Of a stretch of 64,000 nucleotides of DNA, positions 35,709 to 44,217 are shown piece after piece (position 1 is the stretch's first letter; every line of letters starts with the position of its first letter). The stretch is from Lawsonella clevelandensis (GTDB lineage: Bacteria; Actinomycetota; Actinomycetes; Mycobacteriales; Mycobacteriaceae): contig NZ_CP009312.1 of the NCBI RefSeq assembly GCF_001293125.1, positions 1 to 64,000 on the forward strand, given 5' to 3'. The notes under the pieces are model-generated. The model saw nothing but the letters and a program-made list of their open reading frames with translations, made no database searches and had not been told where the DNA came from. A program made the position numbers and the translations under genes.

Positions 35709-36305
35709 CTAGCGTTGATAATCAGTGAGGCGGTCGATTACGTCGCTAAGGTCGCGACGGTAGCCATTGAGTCGTGCACAGATGTGACCCTCTGGGCCGA
35801 TTGGTTCACCGCAGAGGGGGCAGAGTGGGCGTCCGGCCGTGTACACCACAGTGGTGCGGTGCGCGAACTGTCGGGCAAGCTGAGGGTGCAGGAGAATGCG
35901 CACAGTGTCGGGGCCATACTCCGCGTCATCAGACATCATGAAAGACTCGTCGAAGTCGCCGGCAGTAAAAGCGAGAAGTTCGAGAATAATGGCTGATTCT
36001 TCTTCACCCCAGGCCAGTCCGATGGTTCCTACGAGGAATTCGGAATCGAGAGGCATATCCAGTGGGGAGAGATCCTCTAGTCGCCGGGACCGGTGCGGGA
36101 TACGAAGGTTGTAGTAGTCCCCAATATCATCCAGCAGCTGATCGATTCGTTTGGCAATGAGTCGCAGTTGCAGTGCATCGAGTTCCACTGAAATAAGCTG
36201 CTCATCCTGTGTGACTTGCAGGTAGTAGCTTTGGTCGGGATATTCTCCGATTGCACCGACGATGCAACGTGAGGGATGGTCGAAAACAAAGAGGTGACGG
36301 GACAC
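35709..36305 (-). CDS. DUF3090 family protein
   Basis: Conserved actinobacterial protein of 198 aa (Rv2134c type). MSRHLFVFDHPSRCIVGAIG opens the domain; the C-terminal CPLCGEPIGPEGHICARLNG (about residues 167-186) is a probable zinc-ribbon. The GTG start overlaps the uppP stop (TAGTG). In mycobacteria it sits between mshC-region genes and uppP, often with a phosphoglycerate-mutase-like gene that is not found here. Function unknown. Confidence 0.88.
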   Translation of the reverse strand: MSRHLFVFDHPSRCIVGAIGEYPDQSYYLQVTQDEQLISVELDALQLRLIAKRIDQLLDDIGDYYNLRIPHRSRRLEDLSPLDMPLDSEFLVGTIGLAWGEEESAIILELLAFTAGDFDESFMMSDDAEYGPDTVRILLHPQLARQFAHRTTVVYTAGRPLCPLCGEPIGPEGHICARLNGYRRDLSDVIDRLTDYQR

Positions 36306-37141
36306 TATGCAGCAAGCACCCCGGTTCCCAGCAAGATAAGAACGATGATGCCAACCATGATGCGGTAGCCAGCAAACCAGTTGAGGGAGTGCTTTTCCAC
36401 AAACTTCAGTAGCCAGGCAATAGAGGCGTAGCCCAAGATGAAGGCAATCACAACGCCGGTACCGAGTTGGAGGGCACTAGCGGCCTGCCCGTGTTCTGGG
36501 TTAAACGCATCGGGAAGAGAGAAAAAACCGGAAGCTAATACTGCCGGAATGGCGAGTAAGAAGCTGTAACGGGTAGCAACAGAGCGCTTAAGACCAATGA
36601 AGAGGCCGGCGGAGATGGTTCCACCGGAGCGGGATACGCCTGGAATTAGTGCTAGGCATTGGGCGAAACCCATGATGACGGAGTCTTTCAAGGTGAGCTG
36701 GTCGAAGTCACGCTTCTGCGGCCCCCATTTTTCGGCGGCTAAGAACACAAAGGAGAAAATGATGAGGACGCTCGCGGTGAGCCAAAGACTGCGGGCGTTG
36801 TCGCGAATAAGGTTCTTTCCGAGGAACCCAATAATGCCGATAGGGAGAGTACCGGCGATGACATACCAACCCATCTTGTAGTCGAAGTGGTCCCGACATT
36901 CTTTGTGGAATAGCCCCTTAAACCAGGCTTTGACGATGCGGAAAATATCTTTTGCAAAAAAGACTAGAACAGCAAGCTCCGTCCCCAACTGGATAACAGC
37001 GGTAAAGGATGCACCAGCATCTTCACCCCAGAAAAGGCGAGAAACGATATTGAGGTGGCCGGAGGAGGACACCGGAAGAAATTCCGTTAAACCCTGCACG
37101 ATGGAAAGCACAATTGTCTGTGCCCAATTCATGGTCTCCAC
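36305..37141 (-). CDS. uppP: Undecaprenyl-diphosphatase UppP
   Basis: Membrane phosphatase (278 aa, about eight helices) that recycles the lipid carrier for cell-wall synthesis and gives bacitracin tolerance. The catalytic (E/Q)xxxE region appears as [17 protein letters not shown] near the N-terminus, and the PGxSRSxxT motif as [16 protein letters not shown] (about residues 165-180). The GTG at 37141 has AAGGAG five bases upstream; an internal ATG three codons later is also possible. It leads the uppP-DUF3090 pair and is divergent from pyrD. Confidence 0.95.
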   Translation of the reverse strand: METMNWAQTIVLSIVQGLTEFLPVSSSGHLNIVSRLFWGEDAGASFTAVIQLGTELAVLVFFAKDIFRIVKAWFKGLFHKECRDHFDYKMGWYVIAGTLPIGIIGFLGKNLIRDNARSLWLTASVLIIFSFVFLAAEKWGPQKRDFDQLTLKDSVIMGFAQCLALIPGVSRSGGTISAGLFIGLKRSVATRYSFLLAIPAVLASGFFSLPDAFNPEHGQAASALQLGTGVVIAFILGYASIAWLLKFVEKHSLNWFAGYRIMVGIIVLILLGTGVLAA

Positions 37142-37268
37142 ACTTGCTCCTTGTGGTGCGTGCTGTGTATTTCGAGCATAGCTCGGTGTCAGCGGCTGTG
37201 TCTCTGCCGGAGAATGTCGTTCCTACCGGTCTGTTCAGCAGTTTAACCCAAACAATGGCAAGATAGAC

Positions 37269-38372
37269 ATGACAGTCCTCAATCCGGCAGGTAGGTACCT
37301 CGTGTTGTATGACGTTGTGAAGCGGACAATGTTCCTTCTTCCCCCAGAGAAGATCCACACCTTCGTGTTTGGAATGATTAAGACGCTCCATCTGGTGCCT
37401 GTATTAGGACGTTTGGCACGCCCAATCTTCAGCTACAACGACGAGATTCTTGCACAGGATTTGTTTGGGGTTCACTTTCCCGCACCGCTGGGTCTAGCCG
37501 CTGGTTTCGATAAGAATGCCGCTGCTTCCGATGCATGGGGTGCGATGGGGTTCGGCTATGCAGAGATGGGCACTGTGACGGCTGCTGGGCAGCCTGGCAA
37601 TCCACAACCACGTCTGTTTCGGCTACCAGAGGATCGGGCGTTGTTGAATCGGATGGGCTTTAATAACCATGGTGCCGGTTATGCAGCCAACAACCTCCGT
37701 CGGCGCCGTGGCACTACTGTCACCGGTATTAATATCGGCAAAACGAAAGTTGTTCCCCCGGAAGAAGCAGTATCGGACTATCGCACCTCAGCGCGTCTTG
37801 TGAGTGCGTTGGCGGACTACCTGGTGGTGAACGTTTCCTCCCCTAACACCCCAGGTTTGCGAGATCTCCAAGCTGTAGAATCGCTTCGCCCCATCCTCGA
37901 AGGTGTCCAGGCGGTGTCCGACGTCCCAGTACTCGTCAAGATCGCCCCGGATCTCTCCAACGAGGACGTTGATGCGGTGACCGATCTTGCCCTGGAGCTA
38001 CAGCTTGCCGGAATAATCGCCACCAACACCACGATTTCCCGGGAAGGTCTACGCACCGATATCGCCAAGGTAGCTGACATGGGGGCAGGAGGCATCTCTG
38101 GGCAGCCGGAGAAGGCACGTGCACTAGAGGTTCTTGATCGTATTTACGCCAAGACCCAGGGACGTCTCGTCCTCATCGGCTGTGGTGGAATTGAGAGCGT
38201 TGACGATGCGTGGGAGCGCATTACCCATGGTGCTGACTTGCTCCAAGGGTACACGGCGTTCATTTACCAGGGACCGTTCTGGATGCGGCGGATTCACAAA
38301 GGCTTGGCGAAGAAGCTTCGTGAGAATGGATTCTCTTCTCTGTCTGACGCGGTAGGGTCAGCCGTCCGATAG
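37269..38372 (+). CDS. pyrD: Dihydroorotate dehydrogenase (quinone), class 2
   Basis: Membrane-associated flavoenzyme of pyrimidine biosynthesis (367 aa). The N-terminal amphipathic region [19 protein letters not shown] is the class-2 membrane anchor. [17 protein letters not shown], the catalytic-Ser loop [16 protein letters not shown] and the FMN-phosphate site [17 protein letters not shown] follow. The start is uncertain: ATG at 37269 has no clear ribosome site, whereas a GTG at 37302 has GGTAGG nearby and would fit homologue lengths better. Confidence 0.94.
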   Translation: MTVLNPAGRYLVLYDVVKRTMFLLPPEKIHTFVFGMIKTLHLVPVLGRLARPIFSYNDEILAQDLFGVHFPAPLGLAAGFDKNAAASDAWGAMGFGYAEMGTVTAAGQPGNPQPRLFRLPEDRALLNRMGFNNHGAGYAANNLRRRRGTTVTGINIGKTKVVPPEEAVSDYRTSARLVSALADYLVVNVSSPNTPGLRDLQAVESLRPILEGVQAVSDVPVLVKIAPDLSNEDVDAVTDLALELQLAGIIATNTTISREGLRTDIAKVADMGAGGISGQPEKARALEVLDRIYAKTQGRLVLIGCGGIESVDDAWERITHGADLLQGYTAFIYQGPFWMRRIHKGLAKKLRENGFSSLSDAVGSAVR

Positions 38373-38513
38373 GACCTAGCCAGGTCGTGAGTGCGCTTCT
38401 GAGACTAACGTTGTACAGGCGATTTGGGGTTCAGGCAAAGTTTGCAGTAAATTAATGCGAGCAACCTCGTGAGACTGTTTTGCACAGGATCGCGATTGAT
38501 AATTACACAGTGA

Positions 38514-38601
38514 GTCCGAGTGGCGGAATAGGCAGACGCGCTAGCTTGAGGTGCTAGTGCCCAATTGAACGGGCGTGGGGGTTCAAGTCCCCCCTCGGAC
38601 A
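38514..38601 (+). tRNA. tRNA-Leu (anticodon GAG)
   Basis: Class II tRNA of 88 nt. The acceptor arms GTCCGAG (38514-38520) and CTCGGAC (38594-38600) pair fully, with discriminator A. The anticodon stem CTAGC/GCTAG encloses TTGAGGT with GAG at 38548-38550. A long variable arm and the T-arm GGGGGTTCAAGTCCCCC follow. CCA is not encoded. Confidence 0.97.
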
Positions 38602-38605
38602 CAAA

Positions 38606-38649
38606 ATAAGAACCCTGCACTTTGGTAGTCCAAGCTGCAGGGTTCTTAT
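38606..38649 (+). terminator. Terminator after tRNA-Leu
   Basis: Perfect 14-bp stem (38606-38619 with 38636-38649); the loop itself contains a TTGG/CCAA pairing. It starts five bases after the tRNA end. Confidence 0.85.
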
Positions 38650-39103
38650 CTCTATAAAGTCTTTTACGCTGACGCGCTCTCTGGAGAGTGTTGTGCCCTC
38701 CAAACACTATGGATCATGAGAGTCGTGAGCCTGATCTCCATGCGGTAGGTCAGGGTGTTCGTCAGCGGCCCCCTGCTGTATCTGCGTAATCGGGTGTGTA
38801 GTGGTGGGATCTGTAGGGATGTTGATGACAGTAGGCTGCTCTTGCTTGATGCTCGTTCCATATGGCGGTTGGATGAGCTTTATCGGGGCCAGCTGCCCCA
38901 GCACTATCAATAAACACCGTGTAGTAGGTCACAAGAGCCTCCTAGCAGTTGTTCTGCTGTGAGTTCTTTTCTGATTGTATTCTGGACACGCGTTTACAGG
39001 TGGGGTGTGGCGGAATGCAGGAAGATAGAGAGCAACCACCACTAGTTTTCTATGTTGCAGGGTTTTTTCTATCATCAACACAGGGACGTCAGAAGGATGA
39101 ACA
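38650..39103. other. Gap between the tRNA terminator and the VTT-domain gene
   Basis: About 450 bp. The only thing resembling a gene is the small minus-strand reading frame listed separately (38707-38932). The right part (38940-39103) carries the promoter region of the membrane protein gene; a run TTTTTTC at 39064-39070 is the only notable feature. Confidence 0.5.
38707..38932 (-). CDS. Candidate small gene, possibly frameshifted
   Basis: A GTG at 38932 has an excellent GGAGG site five bases upstream and opens a 56-codon frame (VTYYTVFIDSAGAAGP...) to a TGA at 38762. Around codon 15 a second frame (open through 38910 down to the stop at 38707) becomes the more protein-like one: APIKLIQPPYGTSIKQEQ, then a Thr/Pro-rich stretch and an acidic/His-rich end. 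The two read well as one ~74-codon protein if one base is lost in the GGGGCAGCTGGCCCC region. I do not recognise either version. Confidence 0.3.
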
Positions 39104-39871
39104 ATGTCGCAGGAACTGCTGTCGCGGACGCGCAATGCGTTGCGGAGACTGTGGTCATTGCTGGTCTATATTGCCCGTGAAATTTGGGCAGGATTCTATA
39201 GTGCCCCGCGCTGGAAACAGCTCACAGCCCCACTGATCCTGCTTATCTTTGTGGCATTGCTTGTACTCACTGATGTGCCACCGCTGGTTGTCGTCCGTCA
39301 AGGTGTCGCCCAGCTAGGTAGCTGGTTCCCCCTAGTGTTCTTCCTGTGCTATATCTTCTTCACGCTGTTCCCCATTCCCCGCACTCTCTTTACCCTCACT
39401 TCGGGAATACTTTTTCCACCCCTACTAGCACTAACAGTGTGCTTAAGCGCATCTCTACTTTCTGCCGTTGTGGCGTGTGTCCTCACCCGCTACGTATTTC
39501 GGGAGTGGGTGGAGAACCATCTTCACCACCCTATGCTTGATGCGCTCAATGAGCGGCTAGAAAAACGCGGTTGGCTCGCCGTAGGGTCGTTACGGCTCAT
39601 CCCCTTCGTACCATTTTCCGTCCTGAACTACGCGGCCGCCTTAACTCCCGTGAAACTTGCCCCCTTTGCTTTTGCCACGGTTGTCGGCAGTGCTCCCGGA
39701 ACCACTGCCGGTGTACTCTTCGGAGAGGCTGCAGTGGGGCATGCGAATCCGTGGGTGTTCCTTATCGGCGTGTGCTGTTGCGCAACGGGCATTGGTGGGC
39801 TCATTATCGACGCGAAGATGCCCGTCACGACTTCTCTTAGAGAGCCCCCGGCTCCGTCACAAAATCGATAA
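39104..39871 (+). CDS. VTT-domain (DedA/TVP38-like) membrane protein
   Basis: Membrane protein of 255 aa with about five hydrophobic segments. The VTT/SNARE-associated core is recognisable from FFTLFPIPRTLFTLTSGILFPP, EKRGWLAVGSLRLIPFVPFSVLNYAAAL (the FRLxPxxPF-type motif with conserved Arg and Pro) and VVGSAPGTTAGVLFG. Family members are implicated in lipid scrambling/transport across membranes. Start has GAAGGATG upstream. Its 3' end overlaps the convergent DUF3097 gene by 35 bp. Confidence 0.87.
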   Translation: MSQELLSRTRNALRRLWSLLVYIAREIWAGFYSAPRWKQLTAPLILLIFVALLVLTDVPPLVVVRQGVAQLGSWFPLVFFLCYIFFTLFPIPRTLFTLTSGILFPPLLALTVCLSASLLSAVVACVLTRYVFREWVENHLHHPMLDALNERLEKRGWLAVGSLRLIPFVPFSVLNYAAALTPVKLAPFAFATVVGSAPGTTAGVLFGEAAVGHANPWVFLIGVCCCATGIGGLIIDAKMPVTTSLREPPAPSQNR

Positions 39872-40667
39872 GGCGCTCGACGGCGCCAATGAGTGTCGAA
39901 TCAAGATCCCGATAGGTTTTTACGCGGGAGGCTATTCTCTGCCAGCCTTCCTGGGGCGTACCCCAACCGAGACGTCGGCACACTCCCGCCTTCCACTCCT
40001 CGCCATGGGGAACATCTGGCCAGGAAGGAATACCTACCGTCGCGGGTTTCACGGCCGCCCAAATGTCGACAAAGGGATGCCCTGCAACAAGGACAAACTC
40101 GCCGACATCGTTAACCAGTTTGGTCTCTTTAGTGCCAGTAATAAGGTGGTCGGCAAGGACACCGACACGCCGCACTCGGGAGGGCCCAAATAGGGCTAGC
40201 CGCTCAGGAAGATTGTCCAGCCCAGCCAATTCCTCGACCACAATGCCTTCTTGTGTGAGATCGTGTCCCCATACCTGTTGGACAATAAGGGCATCGTGTT
40301 TGCCTTCTACCCAGATTCGGGAAGCGCGAGCAGTGCGCGCGCGCTGTGGGTGTGAGGTAAGGCGGGAGCCACTATTGGAAAGTTGTGGTCCACGTGGAGT
40401 CGTCCGGGAACGTACGAGGTGAATGGGTTCGCCCTCCAACAGCAATAGACCGGGTTTAGTCGGAAAGACACGGACTCGGCCGTGTCGGTCCTCCAACCGG
40501 ACAAGAAGACCACTGTCCGACTTTTCAAAACCGACAACAGCTCCACAGTATTCGGTCGCGGCATCTTCGATAATCAGCCCTCGGGTACCTTCGACCTCCC
40601 GGTAGCGGCGGGCGGTATGGCGCGATGCCAGCGGATCAGTGCCGTAACGATCATTCCAGCGAGACAT
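39837..40667 (-). CDS. DUF3097 family protein
   Basis: Conserved actinobacterial protein of 276 aa. The N-terminal ~115 residues form a small beta-rich domain (EYCGAVVGFEKSDSGLLVRLEDRHGR, VFPTKPGLLLLEGEPIHLVR). The remainder resembles a TOPRIM-like fold: RIWVEGKHDALIVQQVWG with an invariant Glu, then VGVLADHLITGTKE (Asp) and VLVAGHPFVDIWAAVKP. A nucleic-acid enzyme role is plausible from TOPRIM but not demonstrated. I start at the ATG at 40667, immediately next to the divergent gene; earlier Met codons would overlap that gene. Confidence 0.82.
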   Translation of the reverse strand: MSRWNDRYGTDPLASRHTARRYREVEGTRGLIIEDAATEYCGAVVGFEKSDSGLLVRLEDRHGRVRVFPTKPGLLLLEGEPIHLVRSRTTPRGPQLSNSGSRLTSHPQRARTARASRIWVEGKHDALIVQQVWGHDLTQEGIVVEELAGLDNLPERLALFGPSRVRRVGVLADHLITGTKETKLVNDVGEFVLVAGHPFVDIWAAVKPATVGIPSWPDVPHGEEWKAGVCRRLGWGTPQEGWQRIASRVKTYRDLDSTLIGAVERLIDFVTEPGAL

Positions 40668-40689
40668 GGATCCCAGCATAGTCACTAAG

Positions 40690-41517
40690 ATGACTGCTAT
40701 GGCTTCTCCCCTATTTTCCGCCGCTTGGTGGCTTCCGGCATTACATCGAGGCGAAACAAGCCCAGATGACGTCATCGAGGCGCTTTTACGATGGGCACGC
40801 GAACACCGAGTAGTGGCAGGCGATGGTCATACCTACTATGGTCTGGTCGAGTTACTGCGGATGACCCGACTCTGGAGTATGCGGCTTGTACAGGTATTTC
40901 CTGGTGACTATGGAGAACTGTCTAGCGGTCTAACGCGCGTTGATTCTGGGCACTTGGAGGCACCCTCAAAAACACACATGACTGTGGAGGCGCTCGGAGA
41001 ATTGATCACTGTGTCTGGTGGTTCGGCACTTGCACTGGGACATCCGGTAGAAGCCCCCGATGGCGAGTTTGTTGCCTCCGAGATCCTTACTGCTACGGCA
41101 ATTGCTCCCCAGGTGGTTGTGTGGCGTCTCACTCCTTTCCACGGGACTCTCTCCCCCATTGTCAACGAAGGGCCGCGTGCCGCCTTAGGCAGCCTACGAA
41201 GGGCAGAAGAAGAGTCATTACGGCGTCTGCAGTCATCCTCTGGAGTGGTGGAAGCTGCCCAGCAGGAAGAGTTCCGAAGTGCGCTTATCGATATTGATGA
41301 AGCTTTACTTGTGAGTGATTCAATCCTCTATCCACCGAGTGCTGATGGTCGTTATCTGGAGCTGCTTTTAGCAGCTGATCACGTCGACGCCATTGTGGCA
41401 GTGGCTCGGAGGTATACACAGATGACAGAAGCCGCGCTTCTCCCCCTACTGCGAACAGTTCAGCGGGCGCGCGGCACTGCCTGGAATGAGTGGAATTATG
41501 GCCACTTGGCTCAGTAA
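40690..41517 (+). CDS. Conserved hypothetical protein
   Basis: Protein of about 275 aa, alpha/beta, no membrane segments or signal peptide. Recognisable only as a conserved Mycobacteriales type next to DUF3097. Segments such as SAAWWLPALHRGETSPDDVIEALLRW at the start and the C-terminal WNEWNYGHLAQ look constrained. ATG codons at 40666, 40690 and 40699 are possible; none has a good ribosome site, and 40690 leaves 22 bp to the divergent DUF3097 start, suggesting leaderless transcripts. Function unknown. Confidence 0.7.
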   Translation: MTAMASPLFSAAWWLPALHRGETSPDDVIEALLRWAREHRVVAGDGHTYYGLVELLRMTRLWSMRLVQVFPGDYGELSSGLTRVDSGHLEAPSKTHMTVEALGELITVSGGSALALGHPVEAPDGEFVASEILTATAIAPQVVVWRLTPFHGTLSPIVNEGPRAALGSLRRAEEESLRRLQSSSGVVEAAQQEEFRSALIDIDEALLVSDSILYPPSADGRYLELLLAADHVDAIVAVARRYTQMTEAALLPLLRTVQRARGTAWNEWNYGHLAQ

Positions 41518-41531
41518 CGAAGTAATACGGG

Positions 41532-43205
41532 TTAACTCGTCACCATGCGAACGACAAAGGGGGACATGCCGTCCCAACGGACTGGATTTACTTTGACGAC
41601 CTCACCGGAATAGGGAGCCTCCAGCATCATGCCATCACCCAGATAGAGGGCAACGTGCTGGCTACCACCAGGCCCATAGAAGATCATGTCGCCGCGTTTC
41701 ATTTGCGACACGGGCAGCTGCAAGCCAGACGTGTACTGGTAACCACTGTAGTGAGGCAGGTTGTATCCGAGTGCCGCGAAAGCGTAGACCATTAGGCCAG
41801 AGCAGTCGAAGCCGATCTTGTTGTAGTCGCCGTAGGAGTCTGCCACGCCGCCATCACGGATACCGCGGGTTGGCCCGTAGACGTTGCCACCACCCCAGGC
41901 ATAGGGCACACCCAGTTGGGACATGCCGCGGCGAACCACTTTTTCCACCTTCTGGCGGGCGGATAGGAAGAGCGTATCGAGGCTAAAGGGGGTGCTGCCG
42001 GGGGTGTTCATCACCGTCGTGGTGCTGGTAGACGGACCAGCCGTCGTGGAGTCCGGAACAACACTGTTGGCGTTTCCATCACCTTCGATAGCATCAGGAA
42101 TGCTGGCGAGGAGATCGATGCTACGAGTCACCAAAGAAAGATGCGGAATACTCTTGATAGCGACATCTTCGGCTACACCAGCAGCAACAGCTGCCTCAGG
42201 GCTTTGCTTTGCTACTTCAGTTTGAACGGTGCTTCCAAGGCGGCGCCATTCAGATTCCGGAATGGACTGTAGTGCTTCGACGGGGAGCTTAGCGAGGTCA
42301 GCTACAGAAGAGACGTGAGTGACATCCACATGCGCGGACATAGCGGTCTTGCCGGCCGCACGAGCAATAGTGCCAGTGCTATAGAGGCCTTGTTCTAGGC
42401 CCGCTTGCAGAGATGCTGTATCCACACCCGAGCCGGTTTCGGTATCAGAGCGGACTGTTGCCACCTGTAGATCACGCAGTTCTTTGGCAATAGCGGTGCG
42501 TTTCTTGGTGAGACGCTTAATCTCTTTCTGTTTGGTGTTGACGGCAGTTTGTGCGGCAAGCAGAACAGATTCCGCATCGTGGTTGCGCGACACAGCTTGC
42601 TGTGTGGCTGCCTCTGCTGCAGAAGCTGCTTCCTTGGCTTGAGAGGACCGGTTAGCGCTCACTGCACGAGCTTGTTTGAGCTCGTCGACAACAGAACCCT
42701 GTTGTGCTGCTGCACGGCTGATCACCGCGTCGCGCGCCACGACAGAATCCGGGTCTTCGCCGCTCATTAGATCAAGCGTGGTACTGCTCGTCGCCGCGTT
42801 TCGATAGGCGTCCGCTGCAATAGCGTTCAGTTGTTGTTGTGCGCGCAAAACATTGTCCTGGGCGACGGCAAGCTCGACTGCGGCTTCCGCTGCGGCCTTT
42901 TTTGCGTCAACTGCATGTGCGCGAGCACGTTGAAGGTCGACCAGTGCTTTGTTAGCACGTTCGCGGTCTCGCCCCAGTTGTTTGTTGAGGGTGGCGAGGT
43001 CTTGATTGGCGTGGGCGAGTTGTTTGAGCAGTGCGTCGAGATTGGCTTCTGCTCCCGAACCCGTCCGGTGGCTATCGATGTGTGGTTGAGCCTGTCCGAG
43101 TCCAGCGCCGGTAAATGCGACGGCACCGGTGACGCCAACTCCGACCAGTGCGCGGCCGGTCGTCTTGATGGCTTTCTTTCGGTGAGCTTTATGTGGGGTG
43201 CCCAC
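41532..43205 (-). CDS. Secreted NlpC/P60 peptidoglycan endopeptidase (RipA-like)
   Basis: Cell-wall hydrolase of 557 aa cleaving the stem peptide, important for daughter-cell separation. A basic N-terminus and hydrophobic segment (about residues 1-40) form the export signal. A long coiled-coil region (about 55-150 and 165-260) follows, then a Ser/Thr-rich linker (about 390-425) and the C-terminal NlpC/P60 domain (about 430-557) with the catalytic Cys in GFDCSGLMVYAFA and His in SQHVALYLGDG. The GTG at 43205 is preceded by AAGGAG at ideal spacing. Location beside acn equals the ripA/cg1735 position in relatives. Confidence 0.93.
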   Translation of the reverse strand: MGTPHKAHRKKAIKTTGRALVGVGVTGAVAFTGAGLGQAQPHIDSHRTGSGAEANLDALLKQLAHANQDLATLNKQLGRDRERANKALVDLQRARAHAVDAKKAAAEAAVELAVAQDNVLRAQQQLNAIAADAYRNAATSSTTLDLMSGEDPDSVVARDAVISRAAAQQGSVVDELKQARAVSANRSSQAKEAASAAEAATQQAVSRNHDAESVLLAAQTAVNTKQKEIKRLTKKRTAIAKELRDLQVATVRSDTETGSGVDTASLQAGLEQGLYSTGTIARAAGKTAMSAHVDVTHVSSVADLAKLPVEALQSIPESEWRRLGSTVQTEVAKQSPEAAVAAGVAEDVAIKSIPHLSLVTRSIDLLASIPDAIEGDGNANSVVPDSTTAGPSTSTTTVMNTPGSTPFSLDTLFLSARQKVEKVVRRGMSQLGVPYAWGGGNVYGPTRGIRDGGVADSYGDYNKIGFDCSGLMVYAFAALGYNLPHYSGYQYTSGLQLPVSQMKRGDMIFYGPGGSQHVALYLGDGMMLEAPYSGEVVKVNPVRWDGMSPFVVRMVTS

Positions 43206-43214
43206 GGCTACTCC

Positions 43215-43312
43215 TTTCCACTTACGCGAAAATGAGTACCGTGTTCTTCCCCGAGCACGGTCCTCACTCTCCACGCATGTGGCATTTTCCACTTATGTGA
43301 CATTAGTACCGT
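43215..43312 (-). repeat. Imperfect direct repeat upstream of the NlpC/P60 gene
   Basis: Read on the minus strand, ACGGTACTmATnn..TAAGTGGAAA occurs twice: 43286-43312 and 43215-43242, 71 bp apart. The second copy runs into the gene's ribosome site. A further imperfect dyad TTACA-TACG-TGTAA lies at 43351-43364. The 286-bp space 43206-43491 otherwise holds only promoter sequence. The duplication could be a repeated binding site for an envelope regulator or a relic of a local duplication. Confidence 0.5.
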
Positions 43313-43491
43313 ACGACACTTCGGTCTCATATAAAACTTGTTTAACATAATTACATACGTGTAAGTATATGCAGGTCAGCAGGTATTTTGGGGTTACCTG
43401 CAGGTTTACGGTGATACACAAAAGGCAACAGTTTCCAGATAGTGAGATCGTTAAAACTGCTGCCCAAATACTCACAGAAGCGGTAGCAAGG

Positions 43492-44046
43492 CTAGTGAGT
43501 GTTTCCACCCGCCACCGGCAAATTCGCCAACTTACGCTTCATTACCGCGACCACTGCTGCCACCGACAGAACTGCAGTGAGAGCAATGCCACCAGATAGT
43601 GGGGCCCAATCCAGTCCGCTCCCTGCCACATCCCGGATATACGTATCCGCTCGGACAACCTGCTGTGGAGCATAAAGGTTCTTTGCCCCCACCACGCGAT
43701 CTACGTTGTTCTCCGCCCGCTCAAGTGCATAACGGGGATACACGGGGCTCATTGAACCCACCTGCCGATCATTCATCACCAGGATCGTGCCGCTGACATG
43801 CGGATGTAGAAGCTCCGCTAGATTACGAGGCGCAGTGAAGTCTTTATCGGAACCGGGGTAATAGACGATCTTCAAATCCATACCCTTACTGCGAGCCTGC
43901 TCCACACGTTCCCGCAAGGGGGTTTCCAACTCTGGGGTAGCCGATACTCCGTCCTTCTGTAAATCTGCGGCGATAGCAGCAGGATTAATACCTTCTGGAA
44001 GGGCGGGATCACAAGTAACTGTAGGAAGCGGTGCTGAATCAGTCAT
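43492..44046 (-). CDS. Rv1476-like membrane protein
   Basis: Protein of 184 aa with a soluble N-terminal domain (about 1-140) and one C-terminal membrane helix (about 150-170; GGIALTAVLSVAAVVAVM) followed by Lys/Arg residues, i.e. a tail-anchored topology. The soluble part includes LKIVYYPGSDKDFTAPRNLA and GTILVMNDRQVGSMSP, a TPM-like arrangement. It always accompanies acn and the NlpC/P60 gene in this order. Function unknown. Confidence 0.85.
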   Translation of the reverse strand: MTDSAPLPTVTCDPALPEGINPAAIAADLQKDGVSATPELETPLRERVEQARSKGMDLKIVYYPGSDKDFTAPRNLAELLHPHVSGTILVMNDRQVGSMSPVYPRYALERAENNVDRVVGAKNLYAPQQVVRADTYIRDVAGSGLDWAPLSGGIALTAVLSVAAVVAVMKRKLANLPVAGGNTH

Positions 44047-44217
44047 GAAACCTCTCTCGGTCTACCGGGACTTCCCCCAGTCTACTGAAATGCCCAGGCG
44101 GCGCGGTATCTCACGCGGTATATGAGCATAACCTCGGGGCGTATCCACCGCTTCGGTAAAGGTCCAGCCGGTACGGTACCCTAAAGACGACAAAAACATT
44201 CAGAATGGAGCGTCTGC

